This document shows, piece after piece, positions 26,093-35,616 of a stretch of 64,000 bases of DNA; the stretch's first letter is position 1, and each line of letters opens with the position of its first letter. Source of the stretch: Bacteroidota bacterium (lineage in GTDB: Bacteria; Bacteroidota; Bacteroidia; 2-12-FULL-35-15); assembly GCA_025963725.1 (NCBI GenBank), contig JAOQAE010000006.1, forward strand, positions 124,001 to 188,000, given 5' to 3'. Below the pieces are notes generated by a model. That model ran no database searches, was not told the DNA's origin, and worked only from the letters and a program-made list of their open reading frames with translations. A program made the position numbers and the translations under genes.

Positions 26093-27424
26093 ATGAACAG
26101 AGCGCAATTCATATCTTACATGGAAAATCCCGATAAGCTTTCGGGAACCGATGTAACGCTGCTTTCCGGCCTCGTAAAGGATTTTCCCTATTTCCAGACC
26201 GCACACCTGCTGTACGCAAAAAGCCTTCATAACCAGAACAGCATTCATTACAACAACCAGCTGAAAACTACGGCTGCATACGCTACCGACAGGAAAGTGC
26301 TGCACAGGCTGATCACGAAAAAGAATGAGCCGGAAGCGGAGATCCTGCCGCTGAAGCCTGCGGTTGTTACCGAACCTCTTGTTGTTACTGAAGTTGTTAC
26401 CGAAGAGAAAAGGATAGAGCAGGCAGTTGCAGAGCTTGTAAAAGCCGAAGTAAAAGAGCATGCGATCATCCCGGTAGTAGAGACCACGGTTGAAAAACCC
26501 GCGGAAATTAAAGAAGGTCCAACACCTGAAGTAAAAACAGAAGAAGAGCAAAGGATAGAGAAGGCTGTTCAGCAGATCGTGAAGGAAGAAGTGCAGGAAA
26601 GCCGCATAGCGCCTGTAATTGTAACAACGGAGCCTGAGCCGGAAACGCCGGAGACCGTGATCTCGGAAGCCCTGAAGGAACCGGAAGCGGTGAAGGAAGA
26701 AGAAGTTGTGAGAGAAGAGGCAAAGGAGCCGGAAGCGGATGCGCTGAAAAAAGAGATCATCCCCGAGCTGGAGCGCGAATACATTGCCAACGCGGTGGAT
26801 GCATATACCGAGATGGAGATCCTCCAGCCGGAGCCGTTCAGCGAAGGAGATCATGTGCTGAAGGAAGAAGAAGGCGCAGCAACGGAAACAACAGAGCGGA
26901 AAGAAAAAGTGCAGGAAACGCCGGTAGAGACCGTAGAATCGAACTTTGTATTAAATACAGTAAAAGAAAGCGAAGCGGTGAGCAAGCCGCTGGGGGCGGA
27001 TGATAATTTTGACAACAAGCAGCCGCATTCCTTCAGCGACTGGATCAAACATGCAGCAGCCACGGCTGAAAAAGCGGAAACACCGGTAACGGAAAGCCCT
27101 GCAGCGGAGAAAAAAGACAATGAAGGCCAGGGAGGCACGCTCAGCGATTTCGACCTGATCGACAGGTTCATCCGCGAGGAGCCTAAGATCGCGCGGCATA
27201 AGACGGAATTCTTCAACCCGGTGAACATGGCGAAGCAAAGTGTGGCGGATGACATTACTTTTGTGAGCGAAACCCTGGCTAAAATATACGTTTTACAGGG
27301 AAATTATGTGAAGGCGCTGGATGCTTATGAAAATTTACGCTTGAAATATCCAGAAAAAAGGCTTTACTTTGCAGCCCAAATAAAAAACTTAAGAAAACTT
27401 ATTAATCAACAAAATCATAAATAG
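26093..27424 (+). CDS. Acidic repeat protein with C-terminal TPR-like segment
   Basis: A protein of about 443 residues, starting at the ATG at 26093; the frame also reads through a TTG at 26072 that overlaps lptE. The N-terminal 75 residues (MNRAQFISYMENPDKLSGTD) look like a short helical domain. The centre (about 85-330) is strongly enriched in Glu, Val, Pro and Thr and contains two copies of an E(K/Q)RIE(Q/K)AV unit followed by LVK-x-EV and IPV. The end, DDITFVSETLAKIYVLQG and then YVKALDAYENLRLKYPEK, is TPR-like. The gene occurs at this position in other Bacteroidota but its function is not known. It is followed by secG. Confidence 0.8.
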   Translation: MNRAQFISYMENPDKLSGTDVTLLSGLVKDFPYFQTAHLLYAKSLHNQNSIHYNNQLKTTAAYATDRKVLHRLITKKNEPEAEILPLKPAVVTEPLVVTEVVTEEKRIEQAVAELVKAEVKEHAIIPVVETTVEKPAEIKEGPTPEVKTEEEQRIEKAVQQIVKEEVQESRIAPVIVTTEPEPETPETVISEALKEPEAVKEEEVVREEAKEPEADALKKEIIPELEREYIANAVDAYTEMEILQPEPFSEGDHVLKEEEGAATETTERKEKVQETPVETVESNFVLNTVKESEAVSKPLGADDNFDNKQPHSFSDWIKHAAATAEKAETPVTESPAAEKKDNEGQGGTLSDFDLIDRFIREEPKIARHKTEFFNPVNMAKQSVADDITFVSETLAKIYVLQGNYVKALDAYENLRLKYPEKRLYFAAQIKNLRKLINQQNHK

Positions 27425-27426
27425 GC

Positions 27427-27771
27427 ATGTCAACTTTAATATCCATTGCAATTATCCTTGTTTGCATTCTCCTGATCCTTATCGTACTTGTTCAAAATTC
27501 AAAAGGCGGCGGGCTTGCCTCTTCGTTCTCTTCTTCCAACCAGGTGATGGGTGTTAGAAAGACTGCCGATTTTCTTGAAAAAGCAACATGGTCGCTGGCC
27601 GGGGCACTGCTTGTGCTCAGCCTTCTCTCCGCAGCTTACAACCAGCCGGGCGATGGAACCAACACTGCTAAAACAACTTCATCGACCCGCACAGTAGGCG
27701 CTAACAAAGCCGACGAGGGTGCAGGAAGCTCATCCACTGCGCTGCCGATTAAAACAGATTCTACAAAATAA
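27427..27771 (+). CDS. secG: Preprotein translocase subunit SecG
   Basis: A 114-residue membrane protein: first membrane helix IAIILVCILLILIVLVQ, the conserved loop NSKGGGLASSFSSSNQVMGVRKTADFLEKATW, then a second helix (ALLVLSLLSAAY). A Thr/Ser-rich tail of about 40 residues follows, longer than in E. coli but usual in this phylum. SecG assists SecYE during SecA-driven export; secA lies elsewhere in this window. It starts two bases after the acidic repeat gene and is followed by a strong terminator. Confidence 0.93.
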   Translation: MSTLISIAIILVCILLILIVLVQNSKGGGLASSFSSSNQVMGVRKTADFLEKATWSLAGALLVLSLLSAAYNQPGDGTNTAKTTSSTRTVGANKADEGAGSSSTALPIKTDSTK

Positions 27772-27794
27772 ACTTTATCATTTCCGTACTTAAG

Positions 27795-27832
27795 AATGTC
27801 AGAGTGTCACAGCACACCTCTGACATTTTTTT
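27795..27832 (+). terminator. Rho-independent terminator after secG
   Basis: A perfect 10-bp stem (AATGTCAGAG/CTCTGACATT) is followed by eight T residues. It ends the miaB-to-secG transcription unit. Confidence 0.9.
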
Positions 27833-27955
27833 TGAATTACCGGGAAAACTGACAAATTGATCCTCTATTAGTGTTAATGAGGCTTTGGTACAATTTCTGA
27901 CTTAGCAAAGCCGCTTAAAAAAAATTCAGTTAAACTTTAATATATACACAAGAAA

Positions 27956-28234
27956 ATGGCAAAAGTAACAATCAAACCACTGGCAGACCGCGTGATCGTT
28001 GAGGCAGCTGCCGCAGAGGAAAAAACAGCAGGCGGAATCATTATCCCCGACACTGCCAAAGAGAAACCGCAAAAAGGAAAAGTGCTTGCGGTAGGTACGG
28101 GAAAGAAAGACGAGCCAATGACCGTAAAGGTAGGTGACACTGTTTTGTACGGCAAGTATGCAGGGACAGAGATCCAGGTAGAAGGAAAAGACCTGCTGAT
28201 CATGAGAGAGAGCGATATTTTCGCAATCGTATAA
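27956..28234 (+). CDS. groES: Co-chaperonin GroES
   Basis: A 92-residue GroES of normal length with [38 protein letters not shown], including the mobile loop, and the closing [14 protein letters not shown]. It caps GroEL and helps to fold client proteins. It lies 131 bases upstream of groEL; that gap holds degenerate repeats. No CIRCE operator was found upstream. Confidence 0.97.
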   Translation: MAKVTIKPLADRVIVEAAAAEEKTAGGIIIPDTAKEKPQKGKVLAVGTGKKDEPMTVKVGDTVLYGKYAGTEIQVEGKDLLIMRESDIFAIV

Positions 28235-28330
28235 GTACGAATCGCGAATCTATTCGAATTTTACGAATCTGTGTGTTCAACATTTCGGATCTCGAATTAA
28301 TACGAATATACGAATCCGGGTATTCAAAAA
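28235..28330. repeat. Degenerate repeats in the groES-groEL gap
   Basis: Contains several ACGAAT(T/C) units and one TGTGTGTTCAAC unit, like those beside the ureohydrolase-like gene and before lptE. The gap is longer than usual for a groESL operon. Confidence 0.55.
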
Positions 28331-28353
28331 GAATCAAACCAATTAACCAATAA

Positions 28354-30003
<1,650 letters not shown>

Positions 30004-30022
30004 CCCTGATATGTTTTAAAGG

Positions 30023-30057
30023 AAAGCCCTTCGCAACAGCTGCGGAGGGCTTTTTTT
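30023..30057 (+). terminator. Rho-independent terminator after groEL
   Basis: A stem of AAGCCCT with TCGCA, paired with TGCGG and AGGGCTT, is followed by a run of T residues. Confidence 0.88.
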
Positions 30058-30059
30058 AT

Positions 30060-30116
30060 TACGGTAAAGTCAGGATTTCGGCATACAGTATATTATTTTA
30101 CCGTACTTTTACGGTA
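30060..30116 (+). promoter_or_regulatory. TACGGTA/TACCGTA sites before the outer-membrane protein gene
   Basis: TACCGTA (30099-30105) and TACGGTA (30110-30116) form an inverted repeat with a 4-base loop; a third TACGGTA lies at about 30060. The loop region TACTTTTA resembles a -7 box with one mismatch. It may be an operator; the evidence is sequence pattern only. Confidence 0.4.
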
Positions 30117-30149
30117 CTCAAGGCTTACGCACAGAACAACGCCGCCAAC

Positions 30150-30992
30150 ATGAAATCACATTTACGGGTACCTGCAGTAGCAGTTTTATTGCTATTGCTG
30201 GTCAGCAGCTCTTTTGCCCAGGAGATTGTCACAAAAAAAACAAAACGCGCCAAGGGCACATTTTACGGCTCATGGGGCTACAACCGTGACTGGTTCTCAA
30301 AGAGCGACATTCATTTCAGGAACAACTCGGGTGAATACAATCCTGTTACGGGCAATTACGATTACTACGACTTTACGATCTACAACGCCAAAGCTACGGA
30401 CCGCGACGGGTTCAAGGCCATGCTTCACACCGATCTTACTATTCCGCAGTATGTGTACCGCTTGGGATATTACTTCAATAATAAAAAGGACCTGGGCATA
30501 GAGATCAACTTTGACCATGCGAAATACATTATGAGCGACTGGCAAACGCTGCATGTGAAGGGCTACATCTCGGATCAGTACATCGATAAGGATACAATGA
30601 TCAGCCCGGAAACATTTATGCACTTCGAGCATTCGGACGGGGCAAATTTTATGATGCTGAACATTATGAAGCGTCAGCGGCTGCTCACTTCAAAGAACAA
30701 CAAGCACTGGCTGAGCGCAGTGGTCAAATTCGGCTTCGGGCCGGTGATCCCCCGCACACAGGTAACGCTGTTCGGACAAGACCTGAACAACCGCTTTCAC
30801 ATAGCAGGCTATGTTACGGGAATGGAAGCGGGATTAAGATACGATGCTTTTAAGCACATTTACCTTGAGTACACAGCCAAAGGCGTGTTCGCCGATTACC
30901 GGAACGTGCTTGTGCTGGGCTCAGGAAAAGCGCATCATCATTTCTGGGCCTTTGAGAATATCCTGACGCTGGGCTTTCAGTTTCCATTGTAA
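30150..30992 (+). CDS. Predicted outer-membrane beta-barrel protein
   Basis: A 280-residue exported protein with a signal peptide (cleavage probably after VSSSFA, before QEIV). The mature part has alternating aromatic strands (KGTFYGSWGYNRDWFSKSDI, HLYLEYTAKG-like pattern, LTLGFQFPL) and ends on a hydrophobic strand, as in small outer-membrane beta-barrels. Similar proteins occur in other Bacteroidota but I know of no assigned function. It is read from its own promoter region after groEL. A 49-base dispersed repeat begins three bases after its stop. Confidence 0.75.
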   Translation: MKSHLRVPAVAVLLLLLVSSSFAQEIVTKKTKRAKGTFYGSWGYNRDWFSKSDIHFRNNSGEYNPVTGNYDYYDFTIYNAKATDRDGFKAMLHTDLTIPQYVYRLGYYFNNKKDLGIEINFDHAKYIMSDWQTLHVKGYISDQYIDKDTMISPETFMHFEHSDGANFMMLNIMKRQRLLTSKNNKHWLSAVVKFGFGPVIPRTQVTLFGQDLNNRFHIAGYVTGMEAGLRYDAFKHIYLEYTAKGVFADYRNVLVLGSGKAHHHFWAFENILTLGFQFPL

Positions 30993-30994
30993 TC

Positions 30995-31043
30995 CAGTTC
31001 TCGATACGTCCTTCCCGAAAAGGAAAGGACACTCGAACTGACA
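30995..31043. repeat. 49-base dispersed hairpin repeat, copy 2
   Basis: It begins CAGTTCTCGATAC and ends CACTCGAACTGACA, with a central CCTTCC-type stem. It matches the copy at 23739-23787 at nearly every outer position. Confidence 0.8.
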
Positions 31044-31074
31044 ACCGTTTCAGCAAGAAAAATTACACAAATAA

Positions 31075-31098
31075 AAAATGCCGCTACGAAGCGGCATT
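31075..31098 (-). terminator. Rho-independent terminator after yqeY
   Basis: AAATGCCGCT pairs with AGCGGCATTT and is followed on the minus strand by a T-rich tract. It lies 24 bases beyond the yqeY stop. Confidence 0.85.
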
Positions 31099-31121
31099 TC
31101 TATTTCTATAAAAACGCGGAT

Positions 31122-31565
31122 CTACTTTGCGAGCAATTCCTTTACTATAGATGAAACAACTTTCCCGTCGGCCTTCCCGGCGAGCTGCTTTGTAGCCGCT
31201 CCCATCACCTTTCCCATATCTGCAGGTGAAGATGCGCCTGTGGAAGCAATAATAGCCGCCACTTCTGTCCTGATCTCCTCTTCCGACATTTGCTTCGGCA
31301 AATATGCCTCGATCACCGCTGCCTGCGATAATTCAACATCTGCAAGGTCCTGACGGTTCTGGGTCTTATACACATCGGCAGTTTCCTTGCGCTGCTTCAC
31401 CATTTTCTGCAGAGCTTTTATCTCCGTATCATCGCTGTAACCTTCCGGTGAAGTTTTCAGCAACAGGATCGCCGATTTGATAGCGCGCAATGCATCCAGC
31501 TTTGCCGCTTCCTTTGCAAGCATCGCCGATTTGATATCAGCATTTATTTTTTCTTCTAAAGCCAT
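31122..31565 (-). CDS. GatB/YqeY domain protein
   Basis: A 147-residue protein of the YqeY family, related to the C-terminal tail domain of GatB. Family features are LEEKINADIKSAMLAKEAAKLDALRAIKSAI, the YLPKQMSEEEI segment and the GKVMGAATKQLAGKADGKVV end. The function is not established; a link to tRNA-dependent amidation has been proposed from the fold. It lies after ftsZ on the same strand but a terminator stands between them, so it is probably transcribed separately. Confidence 0.92.
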   Translation of the reverse strand: MALEEKINADIKSAMLAKEAAKLDALRAIKSAILLLKTSPEGYSDDTEIKALQKMVKQRKETADVYKTQNRQDLADVELSQAAVIEAYLPKQMSEEEIRTEVAAIIASTGASSPADMGKVMGAATKQLAGKADGKVVSSIVKELLAK

Positions 31566-31634
31566 ATTGTTTAAGTTTAAAATTTAGTTTGAAAGCTTAA
31601 AGTTAAACAAATTTATTCTCAGGAATAAAACAAA

Positions 31635-31660
31635 AACGCCCTGCAATTTGCGGGGCGTTT
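31635..31660 (-). terminator. Rho-independent terminator after ftsZ
   Basis: ACGCCCCGCAA on the minus strand pairs with TTGCAGGGCGT (one mismatch) and is followed by GTTTTTGTTTT. It ends the division gene cluster. Confidence 0.85.
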
Positions 31661-31683
31661 CCTTATTGTTTGTTCAAGTTTAA

Positions 31684-33321
31684 TTAATCAACATTATCGT
31701 GCAGGAAAGAGTTGTTCGGCTTGATCTCCGCCTTCTTATCATCGCCTTCGGATAAAGTATAGCGTGATACCTGTGATTCCGAAGAATGCGGCGTGCTGTC
31801 GAGGTTGATGTTCCTGCGCTTGTATGCAGGCTCATTTTCCAGCTCCGACAAGCCGTTCGGTGATTTCAGCTTAAAGCTCAGCTCTTTTAATTTTGCAACG
31901 CGCTCCTGCGCTTTTTTCAGCTGCTCGCTCTCTTCCACTTTGGAGATGATCACATTCTCATCCTTGCTTTCGATCACCGGCTCATTCTTCATTACAGGCG
32001 CTTCAAACTCCTGCTGGATCTCCGTAGCCTCGTCGATCGAAACATTATTATTGGATGCGATCTCGAATTCGAATGTTACCTGTTTTGTTTCCTCATTCAC
32101 CACAGGCTCTTCTTCACGCACAAACATAAACGGCTCGTTTGCCGATGTTTCTTCCTTCACTTCATTTACAGGTGTTTCATCCACGAGGGGAACTATATTT
32201 TCAGCAACAGGCGCTTTCTCTTCGCCTTTGATGAAAGATGTGATCTCTTCTGTTTTCGGCACTTCATTTACAACAGGCGCAGCCACTTCTTTTTTCGGCT
32301 CATCCATCAGGGAGAACACTTTTTTCTCAGGCGCTTTTTCAAAGCTCATTCCGAGGTCGGCCTGTGAATTGAAACCTGTTGCGATGATGGTTACGTTTAC
32401 CTTATCGCCCAGTGAAGGGTCAACGCCGTATCCTTTGATCACTTCCGCGGTCATCCCGGCTGCATCCTGGATATAATCCGTGATCTCGCCCAGCTCGTCC
32501 ATTGTGATCTCGTCTTCGCCGCAGGTCACATTCACCAATACATAGCGCGCTCCTTTGATGTTGCTGTCATTCAGCAAGGGGGAAGCCATCGCCTGCTCAA
32601 CAGCACGCAGTGAGCGGTGCTCGCCGCTTGCCTGTGCAGAGCCCATGATCGCAACGCCGCTTTCTTTCATTACGGTTTTTACGTCGTTGATGTCGGTGTT
32701 GATCTGCAATGTTGTAGTGATAATATCTGCGATGCCTTTTGCGGCAGTTGTTAAAATATCATCTGCGTGTCCGAATGCCTCGGTCACCTTTAAATTTCCA
32801 TAGATCTCGCGCAGCTTATCATTGCTGATCACAAGAAGCGTGTCCACATTTGCCTTCAGTGCATCCAGTCCGGCATCGGCCTGCGCCTTACGCTTCTTAC
32901 CTTCGAAGCCGAAAGGAATGGTAACGATACCAACGGTTAAGATCCCCATTTCCTTTGCAGCCTGTGCAATTACAGGAGCCGCACCGGTACCTGTACCGCC
33001 GCCAAGGCCTGCGGTGATGAACACCATTTCGGTATTATTCGCCAGTAAAGCTTTCACTTCTTCAATGCTTTCAATAGCTGCATTCTTTCCCACTTCAGGC
33101 AATGATCCTGCACCACGGCCTTTTGTAAGGCTTGATCCCAACACAATTTTTAAAGGAACAGGGCTGATGTCCAATGACTGCTGATCGGTATTGCATACGA
33201 TAAAGTCAACACCTTTAATACCTTGTTTGTACATGTGGTTAACGGCATTGCTTCCGCCTCCTCCTACTCCAATTACTTTAATAATTGATGAGTTGTCGTG
33301 TGGTAAATCAAATTTCATCAT
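31684..33321 (-). CDS. ftsZ: Cell division protein FtsZ
   Basis: A 545-residue tubulin-like GTPase that forms the division ring. The globular part (about 1-320) has the GTP-binding GGGTGTG motif (107-113) and the T7 loop LQINTDINDVKTVM with the catalytic Asp. The long acidic linker (about 325-530) is typical of Bacteroidota and is one reason the protein is longer than E. coli FtsZ (383). The end, NNSFLHDNVD, is the conserved C-terminal peptide of the phylum. It is the last gene of the division cluster, after ftsA. Confidence 0.98.
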   Translation of the reverse strand: MMKFDLPHDNSSIIKVIGVGGGGSNAVNHMYKQGIKGVDFIVCNTDQQSLDISPVPLKIVLGSSLTKGRGAGSLPEVGKNAAIESIEEVKALLANNTEMVFITAGLGGGTGTGAAPVIAQAAKEMGILTVGIVTIPFGFEGKKRKAQADAGLDALKANVDTLLVISNDKLREIYGNLKVTEAFGHADDILTTAAKGIADIITTTLQINTDINDVKTVMKESGVAIMGSAQASGEHRSLRAVEQAMASPLLNDSNIKGARYVLVNVTCGEDEITMDELGEITDYIQDAAGMTAEVIKGYGVDPSLGDKVNVTIIATGFNSQADLGMSFEKAPEKKVFSLMDEPKKEVAAPVVNEVPKTEEITSFIKGEEKAPVAENIVPLVDETPVNEVKEETSANEPFMFVREEEPVVNEETKQVTFEFEIASNNNVSIDEATEIQQEFEAPVMKNEPVIESKDENVIISKVEESEQLKKAQERVAKLKELSFKLKSPNGLSELENEPAYKRRNINLDSTPHSSESQVSRYTLSEGDDKKAEIKPNNSFLHDNVD

Positions 33322-33471
33322 CTTGTTATTTATTTAAAACGGTTGATATTATTAGCCTTCCGGGATGCTACTATTTTCAAAGTATAAAATTCCTTTATTT
33401 TTTAATGCAGAAACCGCAGGCACTCTGTTAGTTACTAACCATGCAATGTTAATTTCATTACAGTTCCGGCA

Positions 33472-34755
33472 TTAATTCTGCGGTGCATCCTCATCAAAAA
33501 ACTTTTTCAGCTTATCAAAGAACCCTGTTGAGCGATCCTTTGAATGCCCTTTGATACTGGTGGCTGCAGCGCTTGTGGAGATTGCATTGCTTTGATTCTG
33601 CTTATCGATGCGCTGCAGTTCTTTCATCACTAAACCAACGGATGTTGCAAACATCGGCAGTGTCACATCTTCTGTGCCTTTTGCGAGATGCTCGTTCGGA
33701 TAACCGATGCGCGTATCCATTCCTGTGATGTATTCCACCAGCTGCGTAACGTGCTTCAGCTGGGCGCCACCGCCTGTTACCACGATTCCCGCGATGAGCT
33801 TTTTTTCATAACCGGAATTTTTGATCTCATAATATACGTGCTCCACGATCTCTTCCATGCGCGCCTGAATGATCGCGGAAAGGTTCCTTACCGAAATTTC
33901 CTTGTGCGGGCGGCCTCTGAGGCCCGGGATGGAAACGATCTCGTTCTCCTGGTTCTCGCTGGCAAGCGCCGATCCGAACTTAATCTTCAGCAGCTCCGCC
34001 TGGCTTTTAATGATGGTGCAACCTTCTTTTATATCCTCTGTGATCACATTTCCGCCAAAAGGGATTACCGCAGTGTGGCGGATGATCCCGTCCTGGAAAA
34101 TAGCGACATCCGTAGTACCGCCCCCAATATCAACGAGCACTACGCCGGCTTCCTTTTCCTCGAGGCTTAATACGGCATCGGCGCTGGCAAGCGGCTCGAG
34201 CGTTAAGCCGGAAGCTTCCAGGTTTGCCTTGTGAACGCATTTATATATATTCCGTGCAGCGGCGATCTGGCCTGTGATGATATGGAAATTCGCCTCGAGG
34301 CGGATCCCCGACATCCCGATCGGGTTTTTGATCCCCTGCTCGTTATCGATGATGTATTCCTGCGGCAACACGTGAATGATCTCCTCACCCGGCTGCATCA
34401 CGAGCTTGAACATGTCGTCGATCAGTGCATCGATGTCCTTCTGCGAAATTTCTTCTTCTATGCTCGAGCGGGTTTTGATCCCGCGATGCTGCATGCTTTT
34501 AATATGCTGGCCGGCAATACCAACGTTTACCACCTTAATATCCACACCTGATTTGTTTTCAGCATCGGCTACAGCGGCACGGATCGCCTGCACGGTCTGG
34601 TCGATGTTCTGAACTACACCGCGTGCAACTCCATAGGACTCGGATTTCCCCATCCCGAGGATCTCGATTTTCCCGAACTCATTTCTGCGGCCGACAATTG
34701 CCACGATCTTTGTTGTTCCGATGTCTAAGCCGACTACAATTTCTGATGGTTCCAT
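33472..34755 (-). CDS. ftsA: Cell division protein FtsA
   Basis: A 427-residue actin-like ATPase that tethers FtsZ to the membrane. It has the phosphate-1 motif VVGLDIGTTKIVAIVG, the phosphate-2 motif VLVDIGGGTTDVAIF and the adenosine motif GIVVTGGGAQL. The C-terminus (GFFDKLKKFFDEDAPQN) forms an amphipathic helix for membrane binding. It lies between ftsQ and ftsZ, with 150 bases before ftsZ. Confidence 0.97.
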   Translation of the reverse strand: MEPSEIVVGLDIGTTKIVAIVGRRNEFGKIEILGMGKSESYGVARGVVQNIDQTVQAIRAAVADAENKSGVDIKVVNVGIAGQHIKSMQHRGIKTRSSIEEEISQKDIDALIDDMFKLVMQPGEEIIHVLPQEYIIDNEQGIKNPIGMSGIRLEANFHIITGQIAAARNIYKCVHKANLEASGLTLEPLASADAVLSLEEKEAGVVLVDIGGGTTDVAIFQDGIIRHTAVIPFGGNVITEDIKEGCTIIKSQAELLKIKFGSALASENQENEIVSIPGLRGRPHKEISVRNLSAIIQARMEEIVEHVYYEIKNSGYEKKLIAGIVVTGGGAQLKHVTQLVEYITGMDTRIGYPNEHLAKGTEDVTLPMFATSVGLVMKELQRIDKQNQSNAISTSAAATSIKGHSKDRSTGFFDKLKKFFDEDAPQN

Positions 34756-34786
34756 TTTTAACTGATCTTATTTCTGAATTGATTGA

Positions 34787-35593
34787 TTATTTTTTTGTGC
34801 ACACGACCTGGTTCCTGAACTTTAAATTGATCGTTGAATATTTATCCCACCAGCCTGTAGTGTTCAGCCCCTGCTGATAGAATGTAAGCAGCTTGTTGAA
34901 CTTCTCTTCCATAAACGTGGTATCACCGAAGATTATTTTCTGGCTGCCCGCCGTGGGAACGATCTCCATATCGTTCTCGCTGTTGTAATATACCTGCTGG
35001 ATCTGCGCTTTCCAGAAGGGATCGGCATGAATGAACTTTGCCATGGCAAACAGCTCATCGAGCTTGCTTGTGGCGCAAAGCAGGCTATCCTTACCGATCT
35101 GCTCCACGGAATACATGTAGCGCTTCGCATACGGCTCCATGATATTCCCGTTCGCCACGAGCACTTTCATAGTGTACTTATCCGACAAGGGCATCAGCTT
35201 TCCTTCATCATCGAGGTAATAGCTGTCGCCATCGGCATTGATCACGCGGATGATCGGGTTGCGCTGCTTCACATCCACCTTCACCACACCATCGATGCTG
35301 AGCGAAACCTCCGCATTTGAAATGGCAGGATGGCTATTGAGCACGTGCTCCATCTCTGTTACATTAATGCTCGATTTCGGCTCACCTACAATTGAATCGC
35401 CACGGTCCTTCAGCATCTGCGCTATGTCGAACTTATTTACAAAATACAGATCGCCATCCTGGTTCACGGAAATGTCGAGGCTTTTGCAGCGCAGCGTTTC
35501 CTGCTCCCTGTTCACAAAGCCCAGGCTCACGAGAAGGCCGATGACCAACAGGCACCAGAATGAAATGAAAGCTATTTTTTTAAATTTCTGCAT
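34787..35593 (-). CDS. ftsQ: Cell division protein FtsQ
   Basis: A 268-residue single-pass membrane protein: N-terminal helix KIAFISFWCLLVIGLLVSLGFV, then a periplasmic POTRA-like part (SLDISVNQDGDLYFVNKFDIAQML) and the FtsQ beta domain with AEVSLSIDGVVKVDVKQRNPIIRV. FtsQ links early and late parts of the division machinery. Sequence conservation is low outside Bacteroidota, but the position between murC and ftsA agrees. It starts 23 bases after the murC stop. Confidence 0.9.
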   Translation of the reverse strand: MQKFKKIAFISFWCLLVIGLLVSLGFVNREQETLRCKSLDISVNQDGDLYFVNKFDIAQMLKDRGDSIVGEPKSSINVTEMEHVLNSHPAISNAEVSLSIDGVVKVDVKQRNPIIRVINADGDSYYLDDEGKLMPLSDKYTMKVLVANGNIMEPYAKRYMYSVEQIGKDSLLCATSKLDELFAMAKFIHADPFWKAQIQQVYYNSENDMEIVPTAGSQKIIFGDTTFMEEKFNKLLTFYQQGLNTTGWWDKYSTINLKFRNQVVCTKK

Positions 35594-35616
35594 TTATATT
35601 TTTAAAGATCAAACGA

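Noticed and set aside
25973-26854. A 293-codon minus-strand frame opposite lptE and the acidic protein gene
   Set aside because: Its Phe/Leu/Arg-rich composition is the expected antisense of Glu/Lys-rich codons; it has no signal or motif.
27833-27955. CIRCE or other HrcA operator before groES
   Set aside because: No TTAGCACTC/GAGTGCTAA inverted repeat is present in the gap.
31793-32476. A Ser/Phe-rich plus-strand frame opposite the ftsZ linker
   Set aside because: It is an antisense shadow of the acidic FtsZ linker and has no independent support.
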